Shown piece after piece: positions 1-12,262 of a stretch of DNA of 64,000 bases. The position numbers and the translations under genes were made by a program. The notes below the pieces were generated by a model. It saw only the letters and a program-made list of their open reading frames with translations. It was not told the DNA's origin and did no database searches. The stretch's first letter is position 1. Each line of letters starts with the position of its first letter. The DNA is taken from positions 5,404,001 through 5,468,000 of the forward strand of contig OY829546.1 in NCBI GenBank assembly GCA_963691705.1. Reading direction: 5' to 3'. Origin of the DNA: Viola odorata. Taxonomy: Eukaryota; Streptophyta; Magnoliopsida; Malpighiales; Violaceae.

Positions 1-414
1 ATGGTTTGAACACCATCGGGTTTTAAAAATGAAAGACTCTTTTAATATGATTTGTTTCATTATCAAGATTATTCGATAGATAAGTCTCTTAACACTTGAA
101 GTAAATATTGGTGGTGATTATTTAATGCAGATCGGAAAGCACTACTAGTAATTTCTACCTTTTCCCCTTGTGTAGTGTAGTAGACTGTAGTGGCAAGCTT
201 GAATCCGAGTTTTGAACTTCAAAAGAAGTTAATTATTCCTCATTTTTATCTACGGGCATCTTTCGGCTAGTGTCGTAAAATCAGCAAGAATGTATCTCTA
301 TGGTATTACCAATAATTTTTCGATGACTATAAATCGGAAAGAAATCATCTTCGATAACACATTTTTATGGAAAATATTCAATGTAAACCTTTAATCTTTT
401 GGCTGCAACACATC

Positions 415-1637
415 TCAGAGCTCGTCACGAGCACTTCTCTTCAACAATGTAGCTTCTGGCTGATGTTCCAGGAGATATCTTGTCACCAGTCGCGTGTAAT
501 GCAGCTCCGTAAGGCAACACCTCCTCGTTGAGTTCGAACCGGAAAAGATCCGAGTGAATGAAAAGGAAACAGAAAAATCAAATGATGAATTCCATTTTCA
601 CTTTCAAGAGACATGATACCAAATCCTCATTACTAATGGAATTGAAATAATCTCAGATTGATCAGAATGTGGTGAGTGACCAAATGCGAGTGGTCCTTTA
701 GTTTCGTTCTTCATCCCAACAAAGAAGAAGTATCCACGAATAACCTCCGCGTAGAAGGAAAAATCTTCTGCTTCCATCATGGGTGGCGGTTCTCTAATAT
801 TCTGGTCGCCGATCATGTCTTTTGCCACTTTCAGGAAATTCTGGTGCAGATGCTTGTCATTTACAGTTGGTGGGTTAAAGAGTGATTTGTCTTCGTTAAA
901 TATGACAGTTGCTTCGCACCTGTGTACACTAGCTTGTATTTTGATAACCTGGAGATGGCATTGTGCAGGAAATTAGACAAATTAGATGATAACGAGAAAG
1001 AACCACAAGAGAGTAGGATCAAAAGAACAAAGCGTGCCTCTTCAATCCTTTGTTTAAGTTGCGCAAAGCTCTCTTTTGAAAATGCCCTGAACGTGCCACC
1101 AATGGTAACAGAATCTGGAATTACATTGAAAGCTTCACCTCCTTGGAATTTTGCAATTGTTATTACCTGCATTCAAGAAAGCAGGCCATCTACACTTAAA
1201 GATTCGTGTATGCATAACGAAATTGTTTTCTGTTGGTAAAAGATGGGAGTGTTGAACACCATAATGCAAGTGTCACACAAGAAGTTAGTGAAAGGCTCAA
1301 TGAGAAAAAAAGAGAACCTGTGAATCCAACGGATCGGCTTCTCGTGACACAAGATGTTGCAGGTTAACAACCACATTAGAAGCTGCTAAAACAGGATCTA
1401 CCGTGCGATGAGGACTGCCAGCATGTCCCCCCTTTCCATGTATCAAATCACTGCCTCAAAGAAGCCACTCCCAGACAAAATGGGCCCAGGTTTAGCTGCA
1501 ACTGTACCAACTGGATAGTTAGGAGAAACATGTATTCCAAAGATGCCGTCTACATTCTCGAGAGTTCCGGATTCTACCATGTTCTTGGCTCCCCCATGTC
1601 CTTCCTCAGCTGGTTGGAAAACAAGAAGTACGGTGCC
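415..1637 (-). pseudogene. ILR1-like IAA-amino-acid hydrolase (M20 amidohydrolase) relic, 5'-truncated and frameshifted
   Basis: Family members release free auxin from amino-acid conjugates, usually in the ER. Recognisable blocks on the minus strand are 1637-1318 (LLVFQPAEEGHGGAKNMVE, then [15 protein letters not shown]), 1166-1038 ([20 protein letters not shown]), 948 to about 670 ([20 protein letters not shown], then PPMMEAEDFSFYAEV) and about 575-415 (NEEVLPYGAALHA, ending in the ER-retention-like RDEL). The N-terminal third, including the first metal-binding His/Asp segment, is absent: 1640-2600 encodes nothing like it. Five extra bases (tgata) break the frame between FFEAVI and HGKGGHAG near 1439-1443. 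A two-base loss after AALHA (near 490) breaks it again. The Pro normally in VIPGYFFF is Arg. The intron after 1038 starts with GC. I read it as a decayed fragment, most likely non-functional. Confidence 0.85.
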
Positions 1638-2615
1638 CTATCAAAACAATTAGAAACCATAAACCCTTTACATTGACCAGCAGTCAAGAACATCATAACA
1701 CAACACAATACAAGGAACTGATAACTCTTGCACTTTTGCTGGGCGGTGAATGAAACACATCCACACAAGCCATCTAATATTGCAGTAAAAGTTCAACCAA
1801 ATAAAATGGCTTGAACAACAATTTATGAGATCCAATTTAGAACTTTGTTTTCGAGAATATACTTATGACTAAACAACGAAGAGAAAGCAGTAGAGGATAT
1901 AAGAATGAGGGTCGCAACGGGCAAGTTTGCGCATTCTCTCCATTTAGCAGAAGACGCAGAACATTGAACATTGAATTGCAGTAATTTGCCGTGAAACGGT
2001 GTCGTAATAGGTTTCAAGAGAGAAAAGATGTGGGACCCAAATAATACGGCAACGTTTCTTGAAGTCAAAAGGATTTACTTCTCTCAGACTCTCTCAGTAG
2101 TCAGTCCTAAATTAGGTAGAGAGAGAGAGTCATGATAAAAAAACAATAGTAAATGAAGAGGAGTTAACGTGTAAGTGGATGCCACGTGGAAAGACAATGA
2201 CATTCAACGCCGTGAAAGAAAAAGCCAAGCACCTTCCTTCTTTCTCCTCCCCGTATCCTAAAGCAAACGAAAATAAAAACATATATAGATATAAGGGGGC
2301 AAAAAAAAAAAAATCCCCAATCTTCAATCGAAATCTCCATCATCATCCAAAAACCCTAAGTTCATCATCCTCACCTCCTCGATCTCTCTCCACTTCTCTC
2401 GCTTCATATCCTCGCTATCAATTTCATATATATGCATGTGATCTCTCACCGATTTCTAATATTGAACTACTTCTTTTTTTCATTTTGAAAACTTTGTTTT
2501 GTGTTTTCCCGTAGATCGCTTTTGAGTATCGAAATTGACTTGTTTCCTGGTTTGGTATTGTTGGGTTCGTGTGTGATTTCAGACGATCGAGGCAGGGTTT
2601 ATTCAATATTAAACC
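1638..2615. other. Spacer and VPS32 promoter/leader
   Basis: No protein-like reading frame of known type is visible, and nothing in it matches the missing N-terminus of the ILR1-like relic. The right part is the upstream region of VPS32: a palindromic G-box near 2183, a TATA-like stretch near 2281, then a pyrimidine-rich leader. Confidence 0.5.
2183..2188. promoter_or_regulatory. G-box (CACGTG) upstream of VPS32
   Basis: The site is the centre of a perfect CCACGTGG palindrome about 430 bp before the VPS32 start codon and about 95 bp before a TATA-like stretch at 2281. Such sites are bound by bZIP and bHLH factors in plants. Use in this promoter is inferred from position only. Confidence 0.4.
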
Positions 2616-4495
2616 ATGTTTAACCGTCTTTTTGGGAAGCCTAAGCAGGAAGCCAATGCTCTAACCACGTTAGACAAATTAAATGAGGTATCTATCTTCG
2701 TTTTCTTTGTTGTTAATTTTTTACTTAGCTGAGGAATATCCTTATGAATGCTTTTTCTGAATTCTTGTTGCTTGTTTTGTTGTTGATTATTGGATTATGT
2801 AGACACTTGAAATGCTAGAGAAGAAGGAGAAAGTTCTTCTAAAAAAAAGTGGTGCTGAAGTTGAGAGAGCAAGGGATTTTGCCCGAACAGGGAATAAAAG
2901 GGGTATGACACCTCTTAAACCTGTTATCTTGTTATTGGTGTTTCATGGCAGTTCACTTTTGTGTTGCTCTAACTTGATGTGGTATAGGCTACCTTTAACT
3001 TATCCAAAGGCATTGAAAGTTGATGCATCCATTTATGTTGTTTTGAGATTGGTATCGAGTGATTCATGCCAATAACCATTTTCTCTTGTACACATTGGAA
3101 TACTTCGATTAATCATTCCATGTTCCTTTCTCTTGTCCCTTTCATCCCATCCTCCTTCCATCAAAAGTTGAGAAGTAGTTAGCAATATCAGATTAGGATG
3201 TTGTGTCTGTTCTTGCTTTTTGTGGCTGTTCAGGTTCTGCCAATTTGGATATGATAATAGTCTCGTTTCTTTTATAAAACCAAGGAATTTTGTAATGGTT
3301 TTGTCATGGTGATGCTGCCTTTTATCATTACTCATCCAATTCCAGTTATAGGTCTGTTGCATAATTTAGGTAACTTACCTTCTGTTATTTATTGGCTGTT
3401 CTATCATACAGCGGCTATTCAGTGCTTGAAGAGGAAAAGGTTATATGAACAGCAAATAGAACAGCTTGGAAATTTCCAATTGCGTATTCATGATCAGGTC
3501 AGCTCTTTTTTTCACAATTGTGATTGGTTTCAATTTTCTCTGACAGATTAGGTTTGGGAAAATGGAGATGTCTTTTTGCATTTCTTTTTGTTTGGCTTGT
3601 TTAGGAGATTGAAGAAATCCTTAATTCTTATGTGATGAATTTCAATGTCACAGATGATTATGTTAGAAGGTGCAAAAGCCACTACTGAGACTGTCGATGC
3701 TCTGAGAACTGGAGCTGCTGCAATGAAGGCAATGCAGAAAGCAACGTATGTACCAGCTTTGTCATTTAGTATATCAATCTGTGGTGATATTGACTTGTGG
3801 CATTTTGACTTGCTGCACTGGCGGTCTGTTTTAGGCATATATATTTATGTACATTCTCTTCCTAGCATTTGTATTTTAACTTTTTATCCAATCATTCAAG
3901 TTTTCCCTTTTGATGGATTGTGTTGATGTGGGAAGATCTACCTGCTTTGACTGCACTTGGCAGATATGTGCATATCCTTCACAGACAGATCTTGAATGTT
4001 GCACAAAAGAACCTTTGCTCTTAAATTATAGGAAGTAATTAAGAATATGGTTATTATATTTGAAATTTTGGTTGTTTTTACAGGAATATTGATGATGTTG
4101 ACAAGACCATGGATGAAATCAATGAACAGACAGAGAACATGAAACAAATTCAAGAAGCATTGTCAACCCCCATTGGAGCTGCGGCTGATTTTGATGAGGT
4201 CAGTATTGTGTTGACATGAGTTCAATACCATTTGGACTAAGAATATAGTTTCAACCACGTGTGTGTATGCTCAGCAAGAATCTGACCATTGTTTACCCTT
4301 CAGGATGAATTGGAGGCAGAACTTGAGGAATTAGAAGGTGCTGAGTTGGAAGACCGGCTTCTCCATCCTACTACAACAACTCCTGCAGCTCCAGTGCATG
4401 TTCCAGCTGGCAGGCAACCAGCTCGTCCTGTTCCTCAAAAGCACACAGCTGAGGAAGATGAGCTTGCTGCCCTACAAGCTGAGATGGCGCTCTGA
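2616..4495 (+). CDS. VPS32: ESCRT-III subunit VPS32/SNF7 (CHMP4-type)
   Basis: This is the main filament-forming ESCRT-III subunit. It polymerises on endosomal membranes and drives intraluminal vesicle budding in the multivesicular-body pathway. Six exons (2616-2687, 2803-2902, 3412-3497, 3654-3745, 4084-4198, 4304-4495) give 218 aa, the usual length. The N-terminus MFNRLFGKPK is the conserved membrane-inserting start. The core includes KRKRLYEQQIEQLGNFQLRI and ATTETVDALRTGAAAMKAM. An acidic linker (DELEAELEELEGAELEDR) and a C-terminal LAALQAEMAL helix follow, the latter being the VPS4-recruiting MIM region. All introns are GT-AG, and the frame closes exactly. The product is nearly identical to Arabidopsis SNF7.1/SNF7.2 as I remember them. 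It is convergent with the arabinogalactan peptide and MND1 genes downstream. Confidence 0.97.
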
Positions 4496-5576
4496 GCAGG
4501 TTTTTCTTTTAAAACCCTGCATTATTATTTTTTGAATGATCTGTCCTCAGCTTTCTAATACACTGAAAAGTGAACAACTTAACAGTTGATTGGTGTATTG
4601 AGTTTCATGATCCAAAATTATTGGCCATTTGTGGAAGTTGTTTACATCAACTATGTCCCTCTCAAATACAGTGCATGTTGCTGCAGGTATTGTGTCACAG
4701 AGTCATGAAGAGCTGATTCAAATATTGGCCTTATTGTATTATGGAGTTTCTGCAACTCCCTTCACGCATCCTGTGTGCATTGAATGCTGAACAAAACAAT
4801 GTATATAAAGATTGCGTAAACACCCCTTTATGATTTGTGTTCTGCCTTCAGAGCTTTTTACCAAGTTTCCTATTTATCTTTTTCTTTTTTGTTTCGCTTG
4901 ACATTTTCTTCCGTGGGGATCTGATACTTGCGTTTCTTTGTGCTCTTTCTGAGGGATCTATGTCGCAAACTTGGTTACCTCGAATCTCTTGAGCGCTTGT
5001 ACACTTTATGCAGTGAGTAAATAAATACGAAATATAGCTATTTGGTCTTTGCTCTCTATTCAACTCATTTGCATTTTCCTTTAGTAATCAGAACTTAAAA
5101 CTGGTGTTTCCTGTGAGGTTGTTTGTTGGTATCTCATGTTTCTTAATGACATTTGAGTTGGGACTTTTGAACCCATGTCGGCTTGGAGGATGTAGGTATC
5201 GACTTATGCAGTGACTAAACATGCTGTTTTTGTTTCTTATTCTAAACTATAAAATGGATGGTGCAAGTGGTTTGGCAAATAAAAGATTGCTTGACCTTTT
5301 AATGGCTCAACTCACTGCGATCTTTAAGCTGCTGCGATTATGTTGTTTTCCAAACGCAAGATTGTTCAACACAAGAACTAAGCTAATAAAAAATGTCGAC
5401 GGAGAAGACAAGAGAGTCGAATGAAGATACAATTTGTCAACACAAAAAAAAGGTAATTTAAATAATTATACTGCAGTAAGTAACAAAAGGAATTTGGGTT
5501 CGTCGTCACAGATGGCTTCGCCTAGAACGCAAACATCATTTATCGTTTTGATCCTAGAGACTGAGCCACCACATAA
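4496..5576. other. Spacer, 3' side of VPS32 and of the AG-peptide gene
   Basis: Contains the 3' untranslated region of VPS32 and, towards the right, probably that of the minus-strand arabinogalactan peptide gene. No convincing additional gene or repeat was recognised. Confidence 0.45.
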
Positions 5577-5944
5577 TTAGTGAATGATGTAAGTGAGCAA
5601 TAGAGCAACCACCATTAGCACATAGGCAATCCCTTGATCAATTGCAACCCCTGCTCATTAAAAAGATATCCACAGTTTTAAAACGCGGAAGAAAAAGAAA
5701 AACATAAGAAATGGCCGGAGAGAATACCCACGTCACCCACTAAATAAAAGAAACGATCTTCCACAGATTCATCGTTTTAACTGAAAATATGTAAGAAAAA
5801 AGCAGGGTTGGGTTGAGAGAACAAACCATCACTTGTAGGGGCTGGGGCAGGTGCCGTGGTATGAGCATTTATGGAAGGAGAGGCCATAGTTAGGAGAAGC
5901 GCCGCGACAGCCATGGCAATAAAAGGAGCCCTTAGCAATTCCAT
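5577..5944 (-). CDS. Arabinogalactan peptide (AGP16/AGP20 type), GPI-anchored
   Basis: AG-peptides are secreted, O-glycosylated, GPI-anchored wall and plasma-membrane peptides. Two exons (5944-5827 and 5650-5577) give a 63-aa precursor. An N-terminal signal peptide runs to about residue 27 (ending SINA). A very short mature stretch with the Ala-Pro repeat APAPAP follows (target for Pro hydroxylation and arabinogalactan addition). The C-terminal GPI-addition signal is hydrophobic (GIAYVLMVVALLLTYIIH). The mature peptide is probably only about a dozen residues. The intron falls just before the VAIDQGIAYV block. ATG 5944 is chosen because it directly precedes the signal peptide. Domain order and length match the AGP16/20 group; which member it is cannot be told. 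Confidence 0.92.
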
Positions 5945-6676
5945 TGCCGTTTACAGCTCTACCTGTAACCTGGCCTCCAGTATCTGAACTCACATAAAGT
6001 CAGGCTCAGAGTTTAGGTTTAAAAAGAGACTAAAAAGGAAGCAAATGTCCAATTTTGGTACCAACCGTCCACCCCGTCTTACAAATCGCAATGGCTGAGG
6101 CTACTTGAGCCGTTGGTTAATACAAATATAATAGGTCCATCCGTGTTGTTGACAACTTTGTTGAGTTGTATAAAGTGGACCCTCTCACCAATGAATGAAG
6201 ATTTTAAGTTTATTCACCTTCCACATGCACCAATTGATTTAAATTGAAACTTTTTATCATTTGTCGCCAAACTGTAAAGCTTCTTAAATCCTTTCCGTGT
6301 GCCACTATTATTGTAATGAATTTTTGAAGTTTTGATTGATTGATTGAATTATCATGCTCAGAATTCCATATAAGGAAAAGTAGGAATTTACGGAAGTAGT
6401 GAAGATTTACTTTAAAATTACACATTTTATTTTTGTTTCCTCCAATTCTAATTTCTATCCATATCCAGCTGAGAAATACCAAGTACGTTAGTAACCATCA
6501 CCTTTCAGTTTTCACTAACAAAGGTACAAAACTTTCTACCCATTTAAAATTAAAAAAAGTTCCAAGCAACAAGTTTGCTCTTCAAAAAAAGCATCACTTT
6601 TTACAAAGAAGTTATGATAACTGAGCAATGTACTAGTACTACTACTAACATAGTAGAAATTGAATATCTATATCGC

Positions 6677-9077
6677 TTAAGAATCGCCTTCCAGCATCTG
6701 ATCAGCAACTGATGCAAGAGGAGTAGGTGGTAAAATCTCCAAGTAATCAAAATCCTCTGTTATCCCTACCTGCAGTCAGATTCAAGGAAGTAAGGTCCGA
6801 GTCACGCAGCAAAACCAGTGAAACAATATATAAACAGAAACATAAGACACAACTATACCTCCTGATACAAGTTGTCAAGCTGCTCCTTGGCCTGGGGGAA
6901 ATTGTTTGAACACCATTGCCGCAAGGTGAAGATATTGTCTGTGGAATTTGTACAATGGTAAAGCAAATTCAAAAACTGATGCGGAGGACTAAGAACTCAT
7001 CAGACTGTAATGAGAAACGAGCAATTTAACAATGTCTGAAGGGAAAAACCTGTCCATCTATTTGCTGCTGCATGGGCTACTTCCGTAGCTTTCTCTGCAA
7101 CATCACAATCAAACCATTAGTACCTCTGCAGAGTGCAGGCAGATTAGACAAATACGAGCAATGGAAAAAAATGGGCTGATCTTAACTCATTGCTTCAAAG
7201 GCAGCAGGATCATTGTCTGCAAATTGCAGCATCTCCTCCTGATAAGTAAACCCTGTTAGAGACTTAATAATCGCATAATTTGGATGACGTGTGGTGAAGG
7301 ATCTGGGCTTACCTTGTGCTGTTTATACTTGGTCTCAATGGCTTTCAGATCAGCCATGGCCTCCTGTCGCTCATCCTGTTAGAAGTTTAACAAGTCAGAT
7401 ATAGAAAGCCAGAACTATTTAAGATACCAAAAATCCAATTTCAGTAAAAAATGAGATTCTATATGTGGTGTACTTACAGAATCCTCACGTCCCTTCTTTA
7501 ATGCACTACACTGATCAAGAAGCTCTGCATACCGCTTCTTACCGTTTTGAAGATCAGAATTAAGCTTGCCAGACACATTTCTCAGCTGTTACATAATACT
7601 TTCGTACATGAGAATCATTGAGCATAAGGTAGGCCAACATTATGAAATTGAAATGCAGAACACTAAAGTAAGAAATTCACCTGGTTTCCAGCACAGCTGG
7701 GAAGACTCCAAAAGTAGACCTGAAACTCCACAAGAATCAGCCACATTAGATGCCTAAGGTAAATCAGCGACAGAGAATAACTTGCAAATATAGATAAAAA
7801 ATATTTATTATATATTACTACATCCGTCCTTTAATAACTGACGCTTTCCTTTTTTTATTTTTTTCGAAGCATATATTTTGTGCAAATGACAAAAAAAAAA
7901 TTATGCATCAACCAATTTGATGATGGTGTGGTAATTTGAGTGGAAATTAGGGGGAAAAAATGAAACAATGTGGAATAAAATAAGATCGAAAATCATGTTT
8001 TCAATTTTGCTACTATTTCAAAAAGTCAATTATTAAAGGACGGAGGGAGTATGATACACACATGCAAATGGAACTACTATCTCATAAACACATTGAAATT
8101 ACAATTCTCTTAAAGCATCCTTCTGGAAATGGTTACTCACAGAAGTCCCAATTTTGTCCTTTAAAACAAGGTCATCATCCACCAAACTCTGAATAACATC
8201 TTTCACGGACTGGCTAATAACACCTTTTTTAGGGCCCGACTTCTCGAGCTCCTTAAGCTGAAAACATCAACAAACAAGACAAGTTAAACAGTTTCCAAAT
8301 TAAAAGCACCAGAAAAAAAAAGCAAAATCACCATAACAACTCCCAAACCCTATGTCAACAAACAGAAATTTCACCTCCAAAATGTCATCAATGGAAGAGT
8401 AAAAAGGATCTCCCGAATATATAAACAATAAAACAGCAATATACTCACAAGGAAGAAGTCCTGCGAATCATAGAATATCTGCAGCATCTTCTCACGCTTC
8501 TCTTCCAACGAAAGTCCTCTCTTCTTAGACTGCAATACATTTGAATTACATTACAAGAAAAACCAAGAGTTTCTACTTGGAACGTTTTATTCAAACAGCA
8601 CTGATCCAATTCAACAACTAATAGCAAGTAGCAACTCACTGCGTAAGAGCAGTATCTGTTAATCAAAAGAAATAATACAGCAGCTTCTAGCTAAGCATTT
8701 CTTCAAACAGCTTAGGCTCGCAACGCCCCACCAAATTCTATCCCCAAACACACAACATAAATGATACACAAATCCTAAAATTACACTCAAGGAACTCCAA
8801 CATCATAATGCGAAAGGAGATACGAAAAACAAAATTACTCACGGAAGAATAACTCCTATGAAAAACCTCGGATCTGGAAGTTCAGATTTCATTTTCTAAG
8901 TTTACTAGCAAATTTTCTCAGTAACCAAACAGAAACAGAAACAAAAATCAACCTTTGCAGAATAGCGATTCTACGAAGTTATAACTGAGGAAACAACGAA
9001 TTGTTACATGAATTTGATAGACAAAATGAACAAAAATGAAGAAATCGTAGAGAGCATTATGAAGATTCAATTACCAT
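6677..9077 (-). CDS. MND1: Meiotic nuclear division protein 1 (MND1)
   Basis: MND1 pairs with HOP2 and stimulates RAD51/DMC1 strand invasion in meiosis. Ten exons are read on the minus strand: 9077-9075, 8529-8449, 8257-8141, 7719-7681, 7585-7478, 7375-7313, 7238-7187, 7094-7050, 6938-6859 and 6769-6677, giving 226 aa (the Arabidopsis protein is about 230). The N-terminal winged-helix region contains [19 protein letters not shown] and [14 protein letters not shown]. The coiled coil covers about residues 80-160, and the tail contains [19 protein letters not shown]. The first coding exon consists only of the ATG, spliced to TCTAAGAAG. The third intron carries a Stowaway MITE (7818-8049). All visible junctions are GT-AG and the frame is continuous, so the gene looks intact. 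Confidence is slightly lower for the ATG-only exon. Confidence 0.95.
7818..8049. mobile_element. Stowaway MITE, family A copy 1, inside an MND1 intron
   Basis: The element is 232 bp with inverted ends (CTACATCCGTCCTTTAATAA against CTCCCTCCGTCCTTTAATAA read from the other end). It is flanked by TA on both sides, the target duplication of Tc1/mariner-type Stowaway elements. It encodes nothing. Its interior matches the copy at 16113-16372 in opposite orientation. Confidence 0.88.
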
Positions 9078-11210
9078 TGAGATGTCGTTTCGCGCGGTTG
9101 CTGAAGCAAAACTGGTGTCGTTTCTCACCCTCTTCTCTTCCCCTCTCTCTCTCTCTCTCAAAAAAAAACTCAGGTTGAAGATTGTGTGAGAAGCCTCAGA
9201 AAAAGCGTGTGGTTCTCTTTTTGGCGGGAATTTTTCTGCTAGTTGGGTGAGAAACTACTTCCTTGTCCTTGCTTAGTGGGTTGCTTCTGTTATACAGAAG
9301 CCCATGGGCCTGTCAGACAGATTCTAATTCTCGCGCGGTTGCTTGACCGGATGATGAATATTTTTAACTTGTTTACTGTGAATTCAATTATTTTTTTTAC
9401 TAGTTTTCGATTATTACACAATAATGCTAATATGAACCTTTTCTTATCATTTTTTTTATTTTCTATTCTAAAAGACTAATTAAGTCCAAAAGAATATTCA
9501 TCGGCCCATTTTATTCAGAAATAAAATATTATTATTCGGTACGTTATTGAATTAATCAAGCCATCGAAAATATTGGCAAGTTTTTTTTTTTTAAGTCAAT
9601 TGTGTGGAAGATAGTATTAAGTATAACCAATAATTTATATAGCTAAATAGCACACATGATTGGAACATTCTATAGGAAAAAGAGTTCACATACATGAATT
9701 GAGACTATATAATATACTCTAGGAAAATGAGTATGACTTGGATTAATTTTGCAAACCCCGTGCCTTAATAAGGTAAGGAAAGACTAATGTTCATCCTATT
9801 TTAATTACTTGAATTGATACCACCACCCTTAACCGTGGACCGTAGTCCATATTTTAAAACCCCTTGCCTAATAAAAATAATTGACTTATTGACTATTTCT
9901 AATTTTTGTACAAGTCTCATCTCATGCATGTTAATGTTATCCAATATTCCACGAAACATTAGATCTTACTATATAATATATAATATGGTGCGATGCAGCC
10001 GCCCGACATGCAAGTGGTCACTAGTCGATTCGACCGTAGCAAAGCACGTTTTTCACTCTTTTTATTAAAAATAAATAAAACAAAGATAGGGTTTATCATT
10101 AGCTCAACCTTATATTATATGATTGGTTAATGCAGATTTTAATGAGATTATATAAACAGCTTTGAATAAAATAATGCATCCATATGGGTTGCCTGGGTTC
10201 ACCTCCTAATAATGTCTAGCTTCGTTTAGCCGTCGTCCAATCATAGCTCCAAAAGTCAAATTGTTACTATTTTTTTTTTTATACTGAACCTTCATCTTTG
10301 ATTTCATGTTTCAGCACGTTTCTTTTCTTTTCTTTTTTATTGTGGATAAAAAATGTTGTAATTTCTTTCCCAAGTTAATTCGAGAAAAAAAAGTCAAAAA
10401 AATGCAACAAAATACGACTTATACTTAAATAGATATATTTTTACAGGCAACTATTCGATTAAGTTGAAATTTGAGAGACAAGTGATATGCAAGATGTGTT
10501 ATTTTGGTCTTGCTTCAAGGCTCTCGCCCAAATTGGATCCTAAAAGACCAAAACAACTTTAAGAGTACCTAAAACTTGCTTTTTTTTAAGTTATGGTTAG
10601 AGCAAGACATTATTATTATTATTCAATTAATAACCATAACAAAATTGAGTTCTTAACGTTGAATAACCAGAGTCCATGACTCACTCAAGGGCAGAAATAA
10701 AGTTTCCAAGATTAATTGTCCTTAATTAATATGTCAGAAGGAACGACATTATTTTCTGTGTCTTGCAATTTGAAATCGACAGCCAAATGCAGCAAATGCA
10801 AGTTTCATGACCTCTGACTCGTCAGAAGCAAACAAAGCAGTACTGCTCACTCGCATTAATGAACATTTCACCCAAACACAGAAAAGAATTTTTTCAAACA
10901 CAAAAACAGAACACAGTTTCATCCACTTGCAAATTTCCCATAAAATGCATAATCCTAAAAAATTATTCTCACTTTTTTTCTTTTTTTATCCTTTTTTCCT
11001 AATAAATTAAGGACTCATTCATCAGGTTTGCAATAGAAGAAGATTGGTGGTTCTGAAAACAAGAAGTTGCCCAATAATATAGATGGAATTCAAGAACATG
11101 TTTCATAATCCATTAAATGCAATACTTTCTACTTCTGTTTCTCTAGAATAATTCAGTAGTTCATTAACTTAACTTCCTAATGACAAAAGGAAAGGGTTAT
11201 AGCTAATCAA
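9078..11210. other. AT-rich spacer between MND1 and MYB
   Basis: Contains the MND1 leader and promoter (a CT-rich tract near 9145) and then mostly AT-rich sequence with short TTA repeats near 10610-10625. No coding region, RNA gene or bounded transposon could be supported. Confidence 0.4.
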
Positions 11211-12262
11211 TCAATTACCAAGATATTGACCAACCAGATCATTACAATTATCAGCAAAACCAAAACCATTGAACAGCTGATGATGGGAGTAATTCGCAGA
11301 CTCGAACCCGAAACCCATTAGACCCCCTGCCTGATGATGATCTTGAACAAACCCTGTTGGTGATGGAGTGGAAAAGCTTGAAACTTGTTGAGTAATATGA
11401 GATATGTTGTTGTAGATACTGTTATTATTGTTACATTCATGACTTGACCCAAAATCTGGGAATTCATTGTCAATTGACAAAAGGGTTTCATGGGTTTGGT
11501 CCAAAATCAGACCTTTTTGGTTTGAAATTTGTGGGTAATTACCCATTTCATTCATCAAGAGTGGAAGAATGGGGCAAGAATTTGTATCCAAGAAACTTGG
11601 ATTTTCAGTTTTGGGTATGATGAGTGGAGATTTTGGCTGATTAATGACGGGTTGATCTCCTCTGCTGCTTCCTGCCATTATCTTTTTCTTGAGCTTTGTA
11701 TTCCAGTGATTCTTGACATCATTGTCTGTTCTTCCTGGCAATTGAGACGCTATAATAGACCACCTAATCATAATCCAAGGATTGATACAGAATCAGATTT
11801 TAAAGATACTCTTTTTTCTAAATAAACATTAAAAGATCAAAACTTTAGGACAAAAAAGGATGAAACTTGCCTGCTTCCTATGTTATGGTAGAGGGAAAGA
11901 ATAGTGTTGTCTTCTTGCTCTGTAAATCCTCCATGTTTGATGTCAGGTCGCAGGTAATTCAACCATCTCAACCTGCAACTCTTGCCACATCTCTTCAGAC
12001 CTAAATTAAACAAAAACAAAAACAAAAACAATTAATATTAATTAATCAAGATGGTAATTAATTGACTACAGATGTAAGAAAAATCAAATGTGAGAAAAAG
12101 AAAAGATTTAAAGAGATTGATCAGACCTGCTTTGCTGGGTAAAGCAATCCAATTTCCACCATTGCCATTTTTTTCAAGATAGTTTTTTAGAGTAGCATCT
12201 TCTTCAGGTGACCAAGGCCCTCTTTTCACTTTGGATTTGTCACAACAAGGAGCTCTTCCCAT
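11211..12262 (-). CDS. R2R3-MYB transcription factor, RAX/MYB36-68-84 group
   Basis: This is a nuclear DNA-binding activator. Relatives act in axillary meristem formation (RAX, tomato Blind) and in root endodermis differentiation (MYB36). Three exons (12262-12127, 12000-11871, 11763-11211) give 272 aa. Residues 1-12 ([12 protein letters not shown]) are the hallmark start. R2 contains [24 protein letters not shown] and [15 protein letters not shown]3 contains [33 protein letters not shown] and NHWNTKL, with the expected Trp spacing. The Ser/Asn-rich C-terminus ends QYLGN. Intron positions are typical of R2R3-MYBs. The second intron begins AG|GCAAGT, a GC donor, and only this choice keeps R3 in frame. 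Subgroup placement rests on the R2R3 sequence and the [19 protein letters not shown] context; the exact orthologue is not certain. Confidence 0.95.

Noticed and set aside
676..1239. Plus-strand ORFs over the ILR1-like region
   Set aside because: They are antisense shadows; only the minus strand reads as the amidohydrolase family.
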